DNA from: Chamaelirium japonicum | Taxonomy: Eukaryota; Streptophyta; Magnoliopsida; Liliales; Melanthiaceae | Direction of reading: 5' to 3' | Length of the DNA: 64,000 bases | Assembly (NCBI GenBank): GCA_947650365.1 | Contig: CANTAL010000148.1 | Coordinates: forward strand, 124,001-188,000 | In this document: in pieces, positions 13,951 to 27,658 of the stretch | How the letters are laid out: every line of letters begins with the position of its first letter | Numbering within the stretch: position 1 is the first letter of the stretch | Translations under genes and position numbers: made by a program | Notes under the pieces: model-generated | Databases searched by the model: none | What the model was told of the DNA's origin: nothing | The model's input: the letters and a program-made list of their open reading frames with translations, nothing else

Positions 13951-14936
13951 ACGATTCATTCTAATTCATTCATACGATCCATTCTAATGGATTCGTACGA
14001 TTCATTCTAATTAGAATGCATTGTACGAATGAATTAGAATGGATCGTACGAATGGATTAGAATGGATCATACGAATGGATTGGAATGGATCGTACGAATG
14101 AATTAGAATGCATTGTACGAATGAATTAGAATAGATACATTTGTGCGAATGAATTAGATTGCATCGTACGAATGAATTTGAATGGATTGTACGAATGAAT
14201 TAGAATGGATCGTACGAATGAATTAGAATGGATCATGCGAATGAATTAGAATAGATCGTACGAATTAATTAGAATGGATCGTGCGAACGAATTAGAATGG
14301 ATCGTATGAACGAATTAGAATGGATCGTACGAATGATTTAGAATGGATCGTACAAATGAATTAGAAAGGTTACATTTGTGAGAATGGATTAGAACGCATT
14401 GTACGAATGAATTAGAATGGATCGTACGAACGAATTAGAATGGATCGTATGAACGAATTAGAATGGATCGTACGAATGAATTAGAATGGATACATTCGAG
14501 CGAATGAATTAGAATGGATCGTACGAATGAATTAGAATGGATCATAGGAATGAATAAGAATGGATCGTACGAATGGATTAGAACGCATTGTATGAATGAA
14601 TTAGAATGGATCGTACGAATGAATTAGACTGGTTACATTCGTGCGAATGAATTAGAATGGATCGTACAAATGAATTTGAATGGATTTCGTGCGAATGAAT
14701 TAGACTGGATCGTACGAATGAATTAGAATGGATCGTACGATTCATTCTAATTCATTCGTACGTTCCATTCTAATGCATTCGTGCGAATGAATTAGAAAGG
14801 ATTGTATGCATGAATTAGAATGGATCGTGCGAATGAATTAGAATTGATCATACGAATGAATTAGAATGGATCGTACGATCCATTCTAATTCATTCGCACG
14901 ATCCATTCTAATTCATTCGTACGATCCAATATAATT
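13951..14936. repeat. Cluster of three reverse islets in unit A2
   Basis: Islets at 13951-14010, 14737-14781 and 14875-14936. The CATTCTAATTAGAATG palindrome is at 14003-14018. The first islet is offset 7907 from A1 and the later two 7930, because A2 has one extra 23-bp monomer after the first. Confidence 0.9.
14853..14896. repeat. 44-bp perfect palindrome (unit A2)
   Basis: Same palindrome as in A1, centre 14874/14875, both arms intact. Confidence 0.92.
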
Positions 14937-17764
14937 TGCGAATAAATTAGAATGGATCGTAGGAATGAATTAGAATGGATCGTACGAATGAATTAGAATG
15001 GTTACATTCGTGCGAATGAATTAGAATGGGTCGTACGAATGGATTAGAATGGATCGTACGAATGGATTAGAATGGATCGTACGAATGAATTAGAATGGAT
15101 CGTACAAATGAATTAGAAAGGTTACATTTGTGAGAATGAATTAGAATGGATCGTACGAATGGATTAGAATGGATCGTATGAATGGATTAGAATGGATCAT
15201 ACAAATGAATTAGAAAGGTTACATTCGTGAGAATGAATTAGAATGGATCGTACAAATGAGTTAGAATGGATCGTACGAATAAATAAGAATGGATCGTACG
15301 AATGGATTAGAATGGATCGTACGAATGGATTAGAATGGATCATACGAATGAATTAGAATAGATCGTACAAATGAATTAGAAATGTTACATTTGTGAGAAT
15401 GAATTAGAATGGATCGTACGAATGAATTAGAATGGATCGTACGAATGAATTAGAATGGATCGTACGAATGCATTAGAATGGATACATTCATGCGAATGAA
15501 TTAGAATGGATCGTACGAATGAATTAGAATGGATCGTGAGAATGGATTAGAATGGATCGTACAAATGAATTAGAATGGATCGTGCGAATGAATTAGAATG
15601 GATCGTACGAATGATTTAGAATGGTTACATTCGTGCGAATGAATTAGAATGGATCGTACGAATGGATTAGAAAGGATCGTACGAATGGATTAGAATGGAT
15701 CGTAGGAATGAATTAGAATGGATCGTACAAATGAATTAGAAAGGTTACATTTGTGAGAATGAATTAGAATGGATCGTACGAATGAATTAGAATGGATCGT
15801 ACGAATGGATTAGAATGGATCATACAAATGAATTAAAATGGATCATACGAATGCATTAGAATGGATACATTCGTGCGAATGAATTAGAATGGATCGTACG
15901 AATGAATTAGAATGGATCGTGCGAATGAATTAGAATGGATCGTACGAATGAATTAGAATGGATTGTGCGAATGAATTAGAATGGATCGTAGGACTGAATT
16001 ACAATGGATCGTACGAATGAATTAGAATGGTTACATTCGTGCGAATGAATTAGAATGGATCGTACGAATGGATTAGAATGGATCATACGAATGGTTTAGA
16101 ATGGATCGTACGAATGAATTAGAATGGATCGTACAAATGAATTAGAAAGGTTACATTTGTGAGAAAGAATTAGAGTGGATCGTACGAATGAATTAGAATG
16201 GATCGTACGAATGGATTAGAATGGATCGTACGAGTGGATTAGAATGGATCGTACGAATGAATTAGAATGGATCATACAAATGAATTAGAAAGGTTACATT
16301 CGTGAGAATGAATTAGAATGGATCGTACGAATGAATTAGAATGGATCGTATGAATAAATTAGAATGGATCGTACGAATGAATTAGAATGGATACATTTGT
16401 GCGAATGATTTATAATGGATCGTACGAAAGAATTTGAATGGATCGTTCGAATGAATTAGAATGGATCGTAATGGATTAGAATGGATCGTACGAATGAATT
16501 AGAATGGATCGTACAAATGAATTAGAATGGTTACATTCGTGCGAATGAATTAGAATGGATCGTACGAATGAATTAAAATGGATACATTCATACGACTGAA
16601 TTAGAATGGATCGTACGAATGAATTAGAATGGATCGTACGAATGAATTAGAATGGATCATAGGAATGAATTAGAATGGATCGTACAAATGAATTAGAATA
16701 AATCGTGCAAATAAATTAGAATGGATCGTACGAACGAATTAGAATGGATCATACGAACGAATTAGAATGGATCATATGAATGAGTTAGAATGGATCGTAC
16801 GAATAGATTAGAATGGATCGTACGAATGGATCATACGAATGAATTAGAATGGATCGTACAAATGAATTAAAATGGATCGTACGAATGAATTAGAATGGAT
16901 ACATTCGTGCGAATGAATTAGAATGGATTGTACGAATGAATTAGAACGGATTGTGCGCATGAATTAGAATGGATCGTATGAATGAATAAGAATGGTTCGT
17001 ACGAATGAATTAGAATGGATACATTCGAGCGAATGAATTAGAATAGATTAGAATGGATCGTACGATTGAATTGGAATGGATCGTACGAATGAATTAGAAT
17101 GGATCGTACAAATGAATTAGAATGGATCGTACGAATGAATTAGAATGGATCGTACGAATAGATTAGAACGCATTGTACGAATGAATTAGAATGGATCGTA
17201 CGAATGGATTAGAATGGATCGTATGAATGAATTAGAATGGATCGTACGAATGAATTAGAATGGATACATTCGAGCGAATGAATTAGAATGGGTCGTACGA
17301 ATGAATTAGAATGGATCATAGGAATGAATTAGAATGGATCGTGCAAATGAATTAGAATAGATACATTCGTGCGAATGAATTAGAATGGATCGTAGGAATG
17401 AATTAGAATGGATCGTAGGAATGAATTAGAATGGTTACATTCGAACGAATGAATTAGAATGGATCGTACGAATGGATTAGAATGGATCGTACGAATGCAT
17501 TAGAATGGATCGTACGAATTAGAATGGATCGTACGAATGAATTAAAATGGATACATTGATACGACTGAATTAGAATGGATCGTGCGAAATAATTAGAATT
17601 GATCGTTCGAATGAATTTGAATGGATACATTTGTGCGAATGAATCTGAATGGATTGTACGAATGAATTAGAATGGATCGTATGAATGAATTAGAATGGAT
17701 ACATTCGAGCGAATGAATTAGAATGGATCGTACGAATGAGTTAGAATGGATCATAGGAATGAAT

Positions 17765-18308
17765 ATGATTCATTCAAATTCATTCGCACGATCCATTCTA
17801 ATTCATTCCGACGATCTATTCTAATTCATTCGCTCGAATGTATCCATTCTAATTCATCCGTTCGATCCATTCTAAATCATTCGTACGATCCATTCTAAAT
17901 CATTCGTACGATCCATTCAAATTCATTCGCATGATCCATTCTAATTTATTCGTACGATCCATTCTAATTCATTCTCACGAACATAACCTTTCTAATTCAT
18001 TTGTATGATCCATTCTAATTCATTCGTACGATCCATTCTAATTCATTCGCATGAATCTGTTATAATTCATTCGTACGATTCATTCTAATTCATTCGCACG
18101 ATCCATTCAAATTCATTTGCACGATCCATTCTAATTCATTCCTATGATCCATTCTAATTCGTTCGTATGATCCATTCTAATTTATTCGCTCGAATGTATC
18201 CATTCTAATTCATTCGTACGATCCATTCTAATTCATTCGTACGATCCATTCTAATTCATTCTCACGAATGTAACCTTTCTAATTCATTAGTACGATCCAT
18301 TCTAATTA
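17765..18308 (-). repeat. Short, reorganised R domain of unit A2
   Basis: This is 0.54 kb of reverse monomers ending at the same right junction as the full domains. It resembles the start of the full R domain (near 2805 onward) but with many more differences than the F parts show between units, for example an added TCTAAATCATTCG monomer near 17870-17905 and GAATCTGTTATAATTC near 18053. It therefore looks like a separate R lineage rather than a plain deletion of the 1.76-kb domain. Confidence 0.85.
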
Positions 18309-19882
18309 TAAAGGTTACATTCGAGCGAATGAATTAGAATAGATCGTAGGAATGAATTAGAATGGATCATATGAATGAATTAGAATGGTTCGTGCGAATG
18401 AATTAGAATGAATCGTATGAATGCATTAGAATGGATCGTACGAATGAATTAGAATGAATCGTACGAACGAATTAGAATGGATCGTATGAACGAATTAGAA
18501 TGGATCGTATGAATGAATTAGAATGGATCGTATGAATGAATTAGAATGGATACTTTCGAGCGAATGAATTAGAATGGATTGTACGAATGAATTAGAATAG
18601 ATCATAGGAATGAATTAGAATGGATCGTGCAAATGAATTAGAATGGATACATTCGTGCGAATGAATTAGAATAGATCATACGAATGAATTTGAATGGATC
18701 GTACGAATGAATTAGAATGGATCGTGCGAATGAATTAGAATGAATGGTATGAATGAATTTGAATGGATCGTACGAATGAATACATTTGTACGAATGAATT
18801 AGAATGGATCATACGAATGAATTAGAATGGATCGTGCGAATGAATTAGAATTGATCGTACGAATGAATTTGAATGGATTGTACGAACGAATTAGAATGGA
18901 TCGTATGAATGAATTAGAATGGATCGTACGAATGGATTAGAATGGATCGTACGAATGGATCATGCGAATGAATTGGAATGGATCGTACGAATGAATTAGA
19001 ATGGATCGTACGAATGAATTAGAATGGATACATTCGAGCGAATGAATTAGAATGGATCGTACGAATGAATTAGAATGGATCATAGGAATGAATTAGAATG
19101 GATCGTGCAAATGAATTAGAATGGATACTTTCGTGCGAATGAATTAGAATGGATCGTAGGAATGAATTAGAATGGATCATACGAATGAATTAGAATGGTT
19201 TCATTCGTGCGAATGAATTAGAATGGATCATAGGAATGAATTAGAATGGATCGTGCGAATGAATTAGATTGGATCGTACGAATGAATTAGAATGGATCGT
19301 ACGAATGAATTAGAATGGATCGTATAAATGAATTAGAATGGATACCTTTGTGCATATGAATTAGAATGGATCGTGCGGAAGAATTAGAATGGATCATAGG
19401 AATGAATTAGACTGGATCGTACGAATGAATTAGATTGGTTACATTCGTGCGAATGAATTTGAATGGATCATACGAATGGATTAGAATGGATCATACGAAT
19501 GGATTAGAATGGATCGTGCGAATAAATTAGAATGGATACATTCGAGCGAATGAATTAGAATAGATCGTACGAATGAATTAGAATGGATCATAGGAATGAA
19601 TTAGAATGGATCGTGCAAATGAATTAGAATGGATACATTCGTGCGAATGAATTAGAATGGATCGTGCGAATGAATTAGAATGGATCGTACGAATGAATTA
19701 GAATGGATACATTCGAGCGAATGAATTAGAATAGATCGTAGGAATGAATTAGAATGGATCATACGAATGAATTAGAATGGATCGTGCGAATGAATTAGAA
19801 TGGATTATACGAATGAATTAGAATAGATACATTCGTGCGAATGAATTAGAATGGATCGGACGAATGAATTAGAATGGATCGT

Positions 19883-20868
19883 ACGATTCATTCTAATTCA
19901 TTCATACGATCCATTCTAATGGATTCGTACGATTCATTCTAATTAGAATGCATTGTACGAATGAATTAGAATGGATCGTACGAATGGATTAGAATGGATC
20001 GTACGAATGGATTGGAATGGATCGTACGAATGAATTAGAATGCATTGTACGAATGAATTAGAATAGATACATTTGTGCGAATGAATTAGATTGCATCGTA
20101 CGAATGAATTTGAATGGATTGTACGAATGAATTAGAATGGATCGTACGAATGAATTAGAATGGATCATGCGAATGAATTAGAATAGATCGTACGAATTAA
20201 TTAGAATGGATCGTGCGAACGAATTAGAATGGATCGTATGAACGAATTAGAATGGATCGTACGAATGATTTAGAATGGATCGTACAAATGAATTAGAAAG
20301 GTTACATTTGTGAGAATGGATTAGAACGCATTGTACGAATGAATTAGAATGGATCGTACGAACGAATTAGAATGGATCGTATGAACGAATTAGAATGGAT
20401 CGTACGAATGAATTAGAATGGATACATTCGAGCGAATGAATTAGAATGGATCGTACGAATGAATTAGAATGGATCATAGGAATGAATAAGATGGGATCGT
20501 ACGAATGGATTAGAACGCATTGTATGAATGAATTAGAATGGATCGTACGAATGAATTAGAATGGTTACATTCGTGCGAATGAATTAGAATGGATCGTACG
20601 AATGAATTTGAATGGATTTCGTGCGAATGAATTAGACTGGATCGTACGAATGTATTAGAATGGATCGTACGATTCATTCTAATTCATTCGTACGATCCAT
20701 TCTAATGCATTCGTGCGAATGAATTAGAAAGGATTGTACGAATGAATTAGAATGGATCGTGCGAATGAATTAGAATTGATCATACGAATGAATTAGAATG
20801 GATCGTACGATCCATTCTAATTCATTCGCACGATCCATTCTAATTCATTCGTACGATCCAATATAATT
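19883..20868. repeat. Cluster of three reverse islets in unit A3
   Basis: Islets at 19883-19942, 20669-20713 and 20807-20868, offset 5932 from A2. The CATTCTAATTAGAATG palindrome is at 19935-19950. Confidence 0.9.
20785..20828. repeat. 44-bp perfect palindrome (unit A3)
   Basis: Same palindrome, centre 20806/20807, both arms intact. Confidence 0.92.
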
Positions 20869-23695
20869 TGCGAATGAATTAGAATGGATCGTAGGAATGA
20901 ATTAGAATGGATCGTACGAATGAATTAGAATGGTTACATTCGTGCGAATGAATTAGAATGGGTCGTACGAATGGATTAGAATGGATCGTACGAATGGATT
21001 AGAATGGATCGTACGAATGAATTAGAATGGATCGTACAAATGAATTAGAAAGGTTACATTTGTGAGAATGAATTAGAATGGATCGTACGAATGGATTAGA
21101 ATGGATCGTATGAATGGATTAGAATGGATCATACAAATGAATTAGAAAGGTTACATTCGTGAGAATGAATTAGAATGGATCGTACAAATGAGTTAGAATG
21201 GATCATACGAATAAATAAGAATGGATCGTACGAATGGATTAGAATGGATCGTACGAATGGATTAGAATGGATCGTACGAATGAATTAGAATGGATCGTAC
21301 AAATGAATTAGAAATGTTACATTTGTGAGAATGAATTACAATGGATCGTACGAATGAATTAGAATGGATCGTACGAATGAATTAGAATGGATCGTACAAA
21401 TGCATTAGAATGGATACATTCATGCGAATGAATTAGAATGGATCGTACGAATGAATTAGAATGGATCGTGCGAATGGATTAGAATGGATCGTACAAATGA
21501 ATTAGAATGGATCGTGCGAATGAATTAGAATGGATCGTACGAATGATTTAGAATGGTTACATTCGTGCGAATGAATTAGAATGGATCGTACGAATGGATT
21601 AGAAAGGATCGTACGAATGGATTAGAATGGATCGTAGGAATGAATTAGAATGGATCGTACAAATGAATTAGAAAGGTTACATTTGTGAGAATGAATTAGA
21701 ATGGATCGTACGAATGAATTAGAATGGATCGTACGAATGGATTAGAATGGATCGTACAAATGAATTAAAATGGATCGTACGAATGCATAGAATGGATACA
21801 TTCGTGCGAATGAATTAGAATGGATCGTACGAATGAATTAGAATGGATCGTGCGAATGAATTAGAATGGATCGTACGAATGAATTAGAATGGATTGTGCG
21901 AATGAATTAGAATGGATCGTAGGAATGAATTACAATGGATCGTACGAATGAACTAGAATGGTTACATTCGTGCGAATGAATTAGAATGGATCGTACGAAT
22001 GGATTAGAATGGATCATACGAATGGTTTAGAATGGATCGTACGAATGAATTAGAATGGATCGTACAAATGAATTAGAAAGGTTATATTTGTGAGAATGAA
22101 TTAGAGTGGATCGTACGAATGAATTAGAATGGATCGTACGAATGGATTAGAATGGATCGTACGAGTGGATTAGAATGAATCGTACGAATGAATTAGAATG
22201 GATCATACAAATGAATTAGAAAGGTTACATTCGTGAGAATGAATTAGAATGGATCGTACGAATGAATTAGAATGGATCGTATGAATAAATTAGAATGGAT
22301 CGTACGAATGAATTAGAATGGATACATTTGTGCGAATGATTTATAATGGATCGTACGAAAGAATTTGAATGGATCGTTCGAATGAATTAGAATGGATCGT
22401 AATGGATTAGAATGGATCGTACGAATGAATTAGAATGGATCGTACAAATGAATTAGAATGGTTACATTCGTGCGAATGAATTAGAATGGATCGTACGAAT
22501 GAATTAAAATGGATACATTCATACGACTGAATTAGAATGGATCGTACGAATGAATTAGAATGGATCGTACGAATGAATTAGAATGGATCATAGGAATGAA
22601 TTAGAATGGATCGTACAAATGAATTAGAATAAATCGTGCAAATAAATTAGAATGGATCGTACGAACGAATTAGAATGGATCATACGAACGAATTAGAATG
22701 GATCATATGAATGAGTTAGAATGGATCGTACGAATAGATTAGAATGGATCGTACGAATGGATCATACGAATGAATTAGAATGGATCGTACAAATGAATTA
22801 AAATGGATCGTACGAATGAATTAGAATGGATACATTCGTGCGAATGAATTAGAATGGATTGTACGAATGAATTAGAACGGATTGTGCGCATGAATTAGAA
22901 TGGATCGTATGAATGAATAAGAATGGTTCGTACGAATGAATTAGAATGGATACATTCGAGCGAATGAATTAGAATAGATTAGAATGGATCGTACGATTGA
23001 ATTGGAATGGATCGTACGAATGAATTAGAATGGATCGTACAAATGAATTAGAATGGATCGTACGAATGAATTAGAATGGATCGTACGAATAGATTAGAAC
23101 GCATTGTACGAATGAATTAGAATGGATCGTACGAATGGATTAGAATGGATCGTATGAATGAATTAGAATGGATCGTACGAATGAATTAGAATGGATACAT
23201 TCGAGCGAATGAATTAGAATGGGTCGTACGAATGAATTAGAATGGATCATAGGAATGAATTAGAATGGATCGTGCAAATGAATTAGAATAGATACATTCG
23301 TGCGAATGAATTAGAATGGATCGTAGGAATGAATTAGAATGGATCGTAGGAATGAATTAGAATGGTTACATTCGAACGAATGAATTAGAATGGATCGTAC
23401 GAATGGATTAGAATGGATCGTACGAATGCATTAGAATGGATCGTACGAATTAGAATGGATCGTACGAATGAATTAAAATGGATTCATTGATACGACTGAA
23501 TTAGAATGGATCGTGCGAAATAATTAGAATTGATCGTTCGAATGAATTTGAATGGATACATTTGTGCGAATGAATCTGAATGGATTGTACGAATGAATTA
23601 GAATGGATCGTATGAATGAATTAGAATGGATACATTCGAGCGAATGAATTAGAATGGATCGTACGAATGAGTTAGAATGGATCATAGGAATGAAT

Positions 23696-24239
23696 ATGAT
23701 TCATTCAAATTCATTCGCACGATCCATTCTAATTCATTCCGACGATCTATTCTAATTCATTCGCTCGAATGTATCCATTCTAATTCATCCGTTCGATCCA
23801 TTCTAAATCATTCGTACGATCCATTCTAAATCATTCGTACGATCCATTCAAATTCATTCGCATGATCCATTCTAATTTATTCGTACGATCCATTCTAATT
23901 CATTCTCACGAACATAACCTTTCTAATTCATTTGTATGATCCATTCTAATTCATTCGTACGATCCATTCTAATTCATTCGCATGAATCTGTTATAATTCA
24001 TTCGTACGATTCATTCTAATTCATTCGCACGATCCATTCAAATTCATTTGCACGATCCATTCTAATTCATTCCTATGATCCATTCTAATTCGTTCGTATG
24101 ATCCATTCTAATTCATTCGCTCGAATGTATCCATTCTAATTCATTCGTACGATCCATTCTAATTCATTCGTACGATCCATTCTAATTCATTCTCACGAAT
24201 GTAACCTTTCTAATTCATTAGTACGATCCATTCTAATTA
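23696..24239 (-). repeat. Short, reorganised R domain of unit A3
   Basis: Matches the A2 short R domain with very few differences (for example TTCATTCGCTC near 24112 against TTTATTCGCTC near 18181). The entry junction GAATGAATATGATTC is the same at 17761 and 23692, so the two share one breakpoint. Confidence 0.88.
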
Positions 24240-24240
24240 T

Positions 24241-27200
24241 AAAGGTTACATTCGAGCGAATGAATTAGAATAGATCGTAGGAATGAATTAGAATGGATCA
24301 TATGAATGAATTAGAATGGTTCGTGCGAATGAATTAGAATGAATCGTATGAATGCATTAGAATGGATCGTACGAATGAATTAGAATGAATCGTACGAACG
24401 AATTAGAATGGATCGTATGAACGAATTAGAATGGATCGTACGAATGAATTAGAATGGATCGTACAAATGAATTAGAATGGATCGTACGAATGAATTAGAA
24501 TGGATCGTACGAATAGATTAGAACGCATTGTACGAATGAATTAGAATGGATCGTACGAATGGATTAGAATGGATCGTATGAATGAATTAGAATGGATCGT
24601 ATGAATGAATTAGAATGGATACATTCGAGCGAATGAATTAGAATGGGTCGTACGAATGAATTAGAATGGATCATAGGAATGAATTAGAATGGATCATGCA
24701 AATGAATTAGAATAGATACATTCGTGCGAATGAATTAGAATGGATCGTAGGAATGAGTTAGAATGGATCATAGGAATGAATTAGAATGGTTACATTCGAA
24801 CGAATGAATTAGAATGGATCGTACGAATGGATTAGAATAGATCGTACGAATTAGAATGGATCGTACGAATGAATTAAAATGGATACATTGATACGACTGA
24901 ATTAGAATGGATCGTGCGAAATAATTAGAATTGATCGTTCGAATGAATTTGAATGGATACATTTGTGCGAATGAATCTGAATGGATTGTACGAATGAATT
25001 AGAATGGATCGTATGAATGAATTAGAATGGATACATTCGAGCGAATGAATTAGAATGGATCGTACGAATGAGTTAGAATGGATCATAGGAATGAATTAGA
25101 ATGGATCGTGCAAATGAATTAGAATGGATCGTATGAATGAATTAGAATGGATAATACGAATGAATTAGAATAGATACATTTATGCGAATGAATTAGAATG
25201 GATACATTTATGCGAATGAATTAGAATGGATACACTCGTGCGAATGAATTAGAATGGATCGTACGAATGAATTAGAATGGATCATAGGAATGAATTAGAA
25301 GAGATCGTGCAAATGAATTAGAATGGATACATTCGTGCGAATGAAATATAATGGATCGTAGGAATGAATTAGAATGGATCGTACGAATGAATTAGAATGG
25401 TTACATTCGTGCGAATGAATTAGAATGGATCGTAGGAATGAATTAGAATGGATCGTACGAATGAATTAGAATGGTTACATTCGTGCGAATAAATTAGCAT
25501 GGATCGTACGAATGAATTAGAATGAATCGTACGAATGAATTAGAATGGATCGTGCGAATGAATTTGAATGGATCGTACGAATGAGTTAGAATGGATACAT
25601 TCGTGTGAATGAATTTGAATGGATTCTACGAATGAATTAGAATGGATCGTGCGAATGAATTAGAATGGATCGTATGAATAAATTAAAATGGATACATTTG
25701 TACGAATAAATTAGAATGGATTGTACGAATGAATTAGAATGTATACATTCTTGCGAATAAATTAGAATGGATCGTATATTCGTGCAAATAAATTAGAATG
25801 GATCATACGAATGAATTAGAATGGATCGTGCGAATGAATTAGAATGAATCGTACGAAGGCATTAGAATGGATCGTACGAATGAATTAGAATGAATCGAAC
25901 GATCCATTCTAATTCATTCATCCGATCTATTCTAATTCATTCGCACGAATGTATCCATTCTAATTCATTCGTACAATCCATTCTAATTCATTCGCACGAT
26001 CCATTCTAATTCATTCGTATGATCCATTCTAATTCATTCCTACGATCTATTCTAATTCATTCGGTCGAATGTATCCATTCTAATTCATTCGTTCGATCCA
26101 TTCTAATTCATTCGTACGATCCATTCAAATTCATTCGCATGATCCATTCTAATTCATTCGTACGATCCATTCTAATTCATTCTCACGAATGTAACCTTTC
26201 TAATTCATTTGTATGATCCATTCTAATTCATTCGTACGATCCATTCTAATCCATTCGTACGATCCATTCTAATCCATTCGTACGATCCATTCTAATTCAT
26301 TCTCATAAATGTAACCTTTCTAATTCATTTGTACGATCCATTCTAATCCATTCGTACGATCCATTCTAATTCATTCGCACGAATGTAACCATTCTAATTC
26401 ATTCATACGATCCATTCTAAATCATTCCTACGATCCATTCTAATTCATTCGCACGAATGTATCCTTTCTAATTCATTTGCACGATCCATTCTAATTCATT
26501 CCTATGATCCATTCTAATTCATTCGTATGATCCATTCTAATTCATTCGCTCGAATGTATCCATTCAAATTCATTCGTACGATCCATTCTAATTCGTTCAT
26601 ACGATCCATTCTAATTCGTTCGTACGATCCATTCTAATTCATTTGTACGATCCATTCTAATCCATTCGTACGATCCATTCTAATTCATTCGTATGATCCA
26701 TTCTAATTCATTCATATGATACATTCTAATTCACTCGTATGATCCATTCTAATTCATTCGTACGAACCATTCTAATTCATTCGCTCGAATGTATCCATTT
26801 TAATTCATTCGTACGATCCATTCTAATTCATTCTCACGAATGTAACCTTTCTAATTCATTTGTATGTATCCATTCTAATTCATTCGTACGATCCATTCTA
26901 ATTCATTCGCACGATTTATTCTAATTCATTCGTACGATCCATTCTATTTCATTCGCATGATCCATTCTAATTCATCCATATGATCTATTCTAATTCATTC
27001 GCACGAATGTATCCATTCAAATGCATTCATACAATTCATTCTAATTCATTCGCATGATCCATTCTAATTCATTCGTACGATCCATTCTAATTCATTCATT
27101 CGATCCATCCTAATTCATTCGCACGAATGTATCCATTCTAATTCATTCGTACAATCCATTCTAATTCATTCGCACGAATGTATCCATTCTAATTCATTCG

Positions 27201-27658
27201 TACGATCCATTCTAATTCATTCGCACGATCCATTCTAATTCATTCGTACGATCCAGTCTAATTCATTCGTACGATCCATTCTAATTCATTCGCACGAATG
27301 TAACCATTCTAATTCATTCGTACGATCCATTCTAATTCATTCCTACGATCCATTCTAATTCATTCGCACGAATGTATCCATTCTAATTCATTTGCACGAT
27401 CCATTCTAATTCATTCCTATGATCCATTCTAATTCATTCATACGATCCATTCTAATTCATTTGCTCGAATGTATCCATTCTAATTCATTCGTACGATCCA
27501 TTCTAATTCATTCGCTCGAATGTATCCATTCTAATTCATTCATACGATCCATTCTAATTCGTTCGTACGATCCATTCTAATTCGTTCGTACGATCCATTC
27601 TAATTCATTCTCACGAATGTAACCTTTCTAATTCATTAGTACGATCCATTCTAATTAT
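24241..27658. repeat. HOR-A unit A4, internally deleted fusion unit (3418 bp)
   Basis: About the first 200 bp match the start of A3, with its CATATGAATG and GGTTCGTGCG variants. Near 24440 the sequence jumps to what lies about 4.7 kb into the unit, just before the GAATAGATTAGAACGC marker (24511 here, 9226 in A1). The remaining 3.15 kb is the full-form right end, including the whole R domain. Relative to A3 about 4.5 kb is missing from the F part. The breakpoint lies in canonical monomers, as expected for unequal exchange. The right part shares private variants with A0, which lies 23188 bp upstream. Confidence 0.9.
25899..27657 (-). repeat. R domain of unit A4 (full form)
   Basis: Full 1.76-kb R domain, offset 15281 from A1 and 23188 from A0. 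The central GTAC of its left edge is changed (AATCGAACGATCC near 25893). The reverse module lies near 27287-27478. Confidence 0.92.

Larger units (their letters stand above)
12378..18309. repeat. HOR-A unit A2, short form (5932 bp)
   Basis: It follows A1 closely through the F part, with one extra 23-bp monomer near 14050-14087. At about 17765 F stops and a 545-bp R segment takes over, instead of the last 0.8 kb of F and 1.76 kb of R in the full form. Variants shared with A3 but not with A1 or A5 include TAGACTGG near 14700, GCAAATAAATT near 16707 and GAATGGTTCGTACG near 16991. Confidence 0.93.
18310..24240. repeat. HOR-A unit A3, short form (5931 bp), sister of A2
   Basis: It has the same F-to-R switch as A2, at 23696 versus 17765, and shares A2's private variants (TAGACTGG near 20632, GCAAATAAATT near 22637, GGTTCGTACG near 22925). 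Its first 100 bp carry CATATGAATG and GGTTCGTGCG, also found at the start of A4 but not in A1, A2 or A5. A2 and A3 look like a recent tandem duplication with a 5.93-kb period. Confidence 0.93.
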
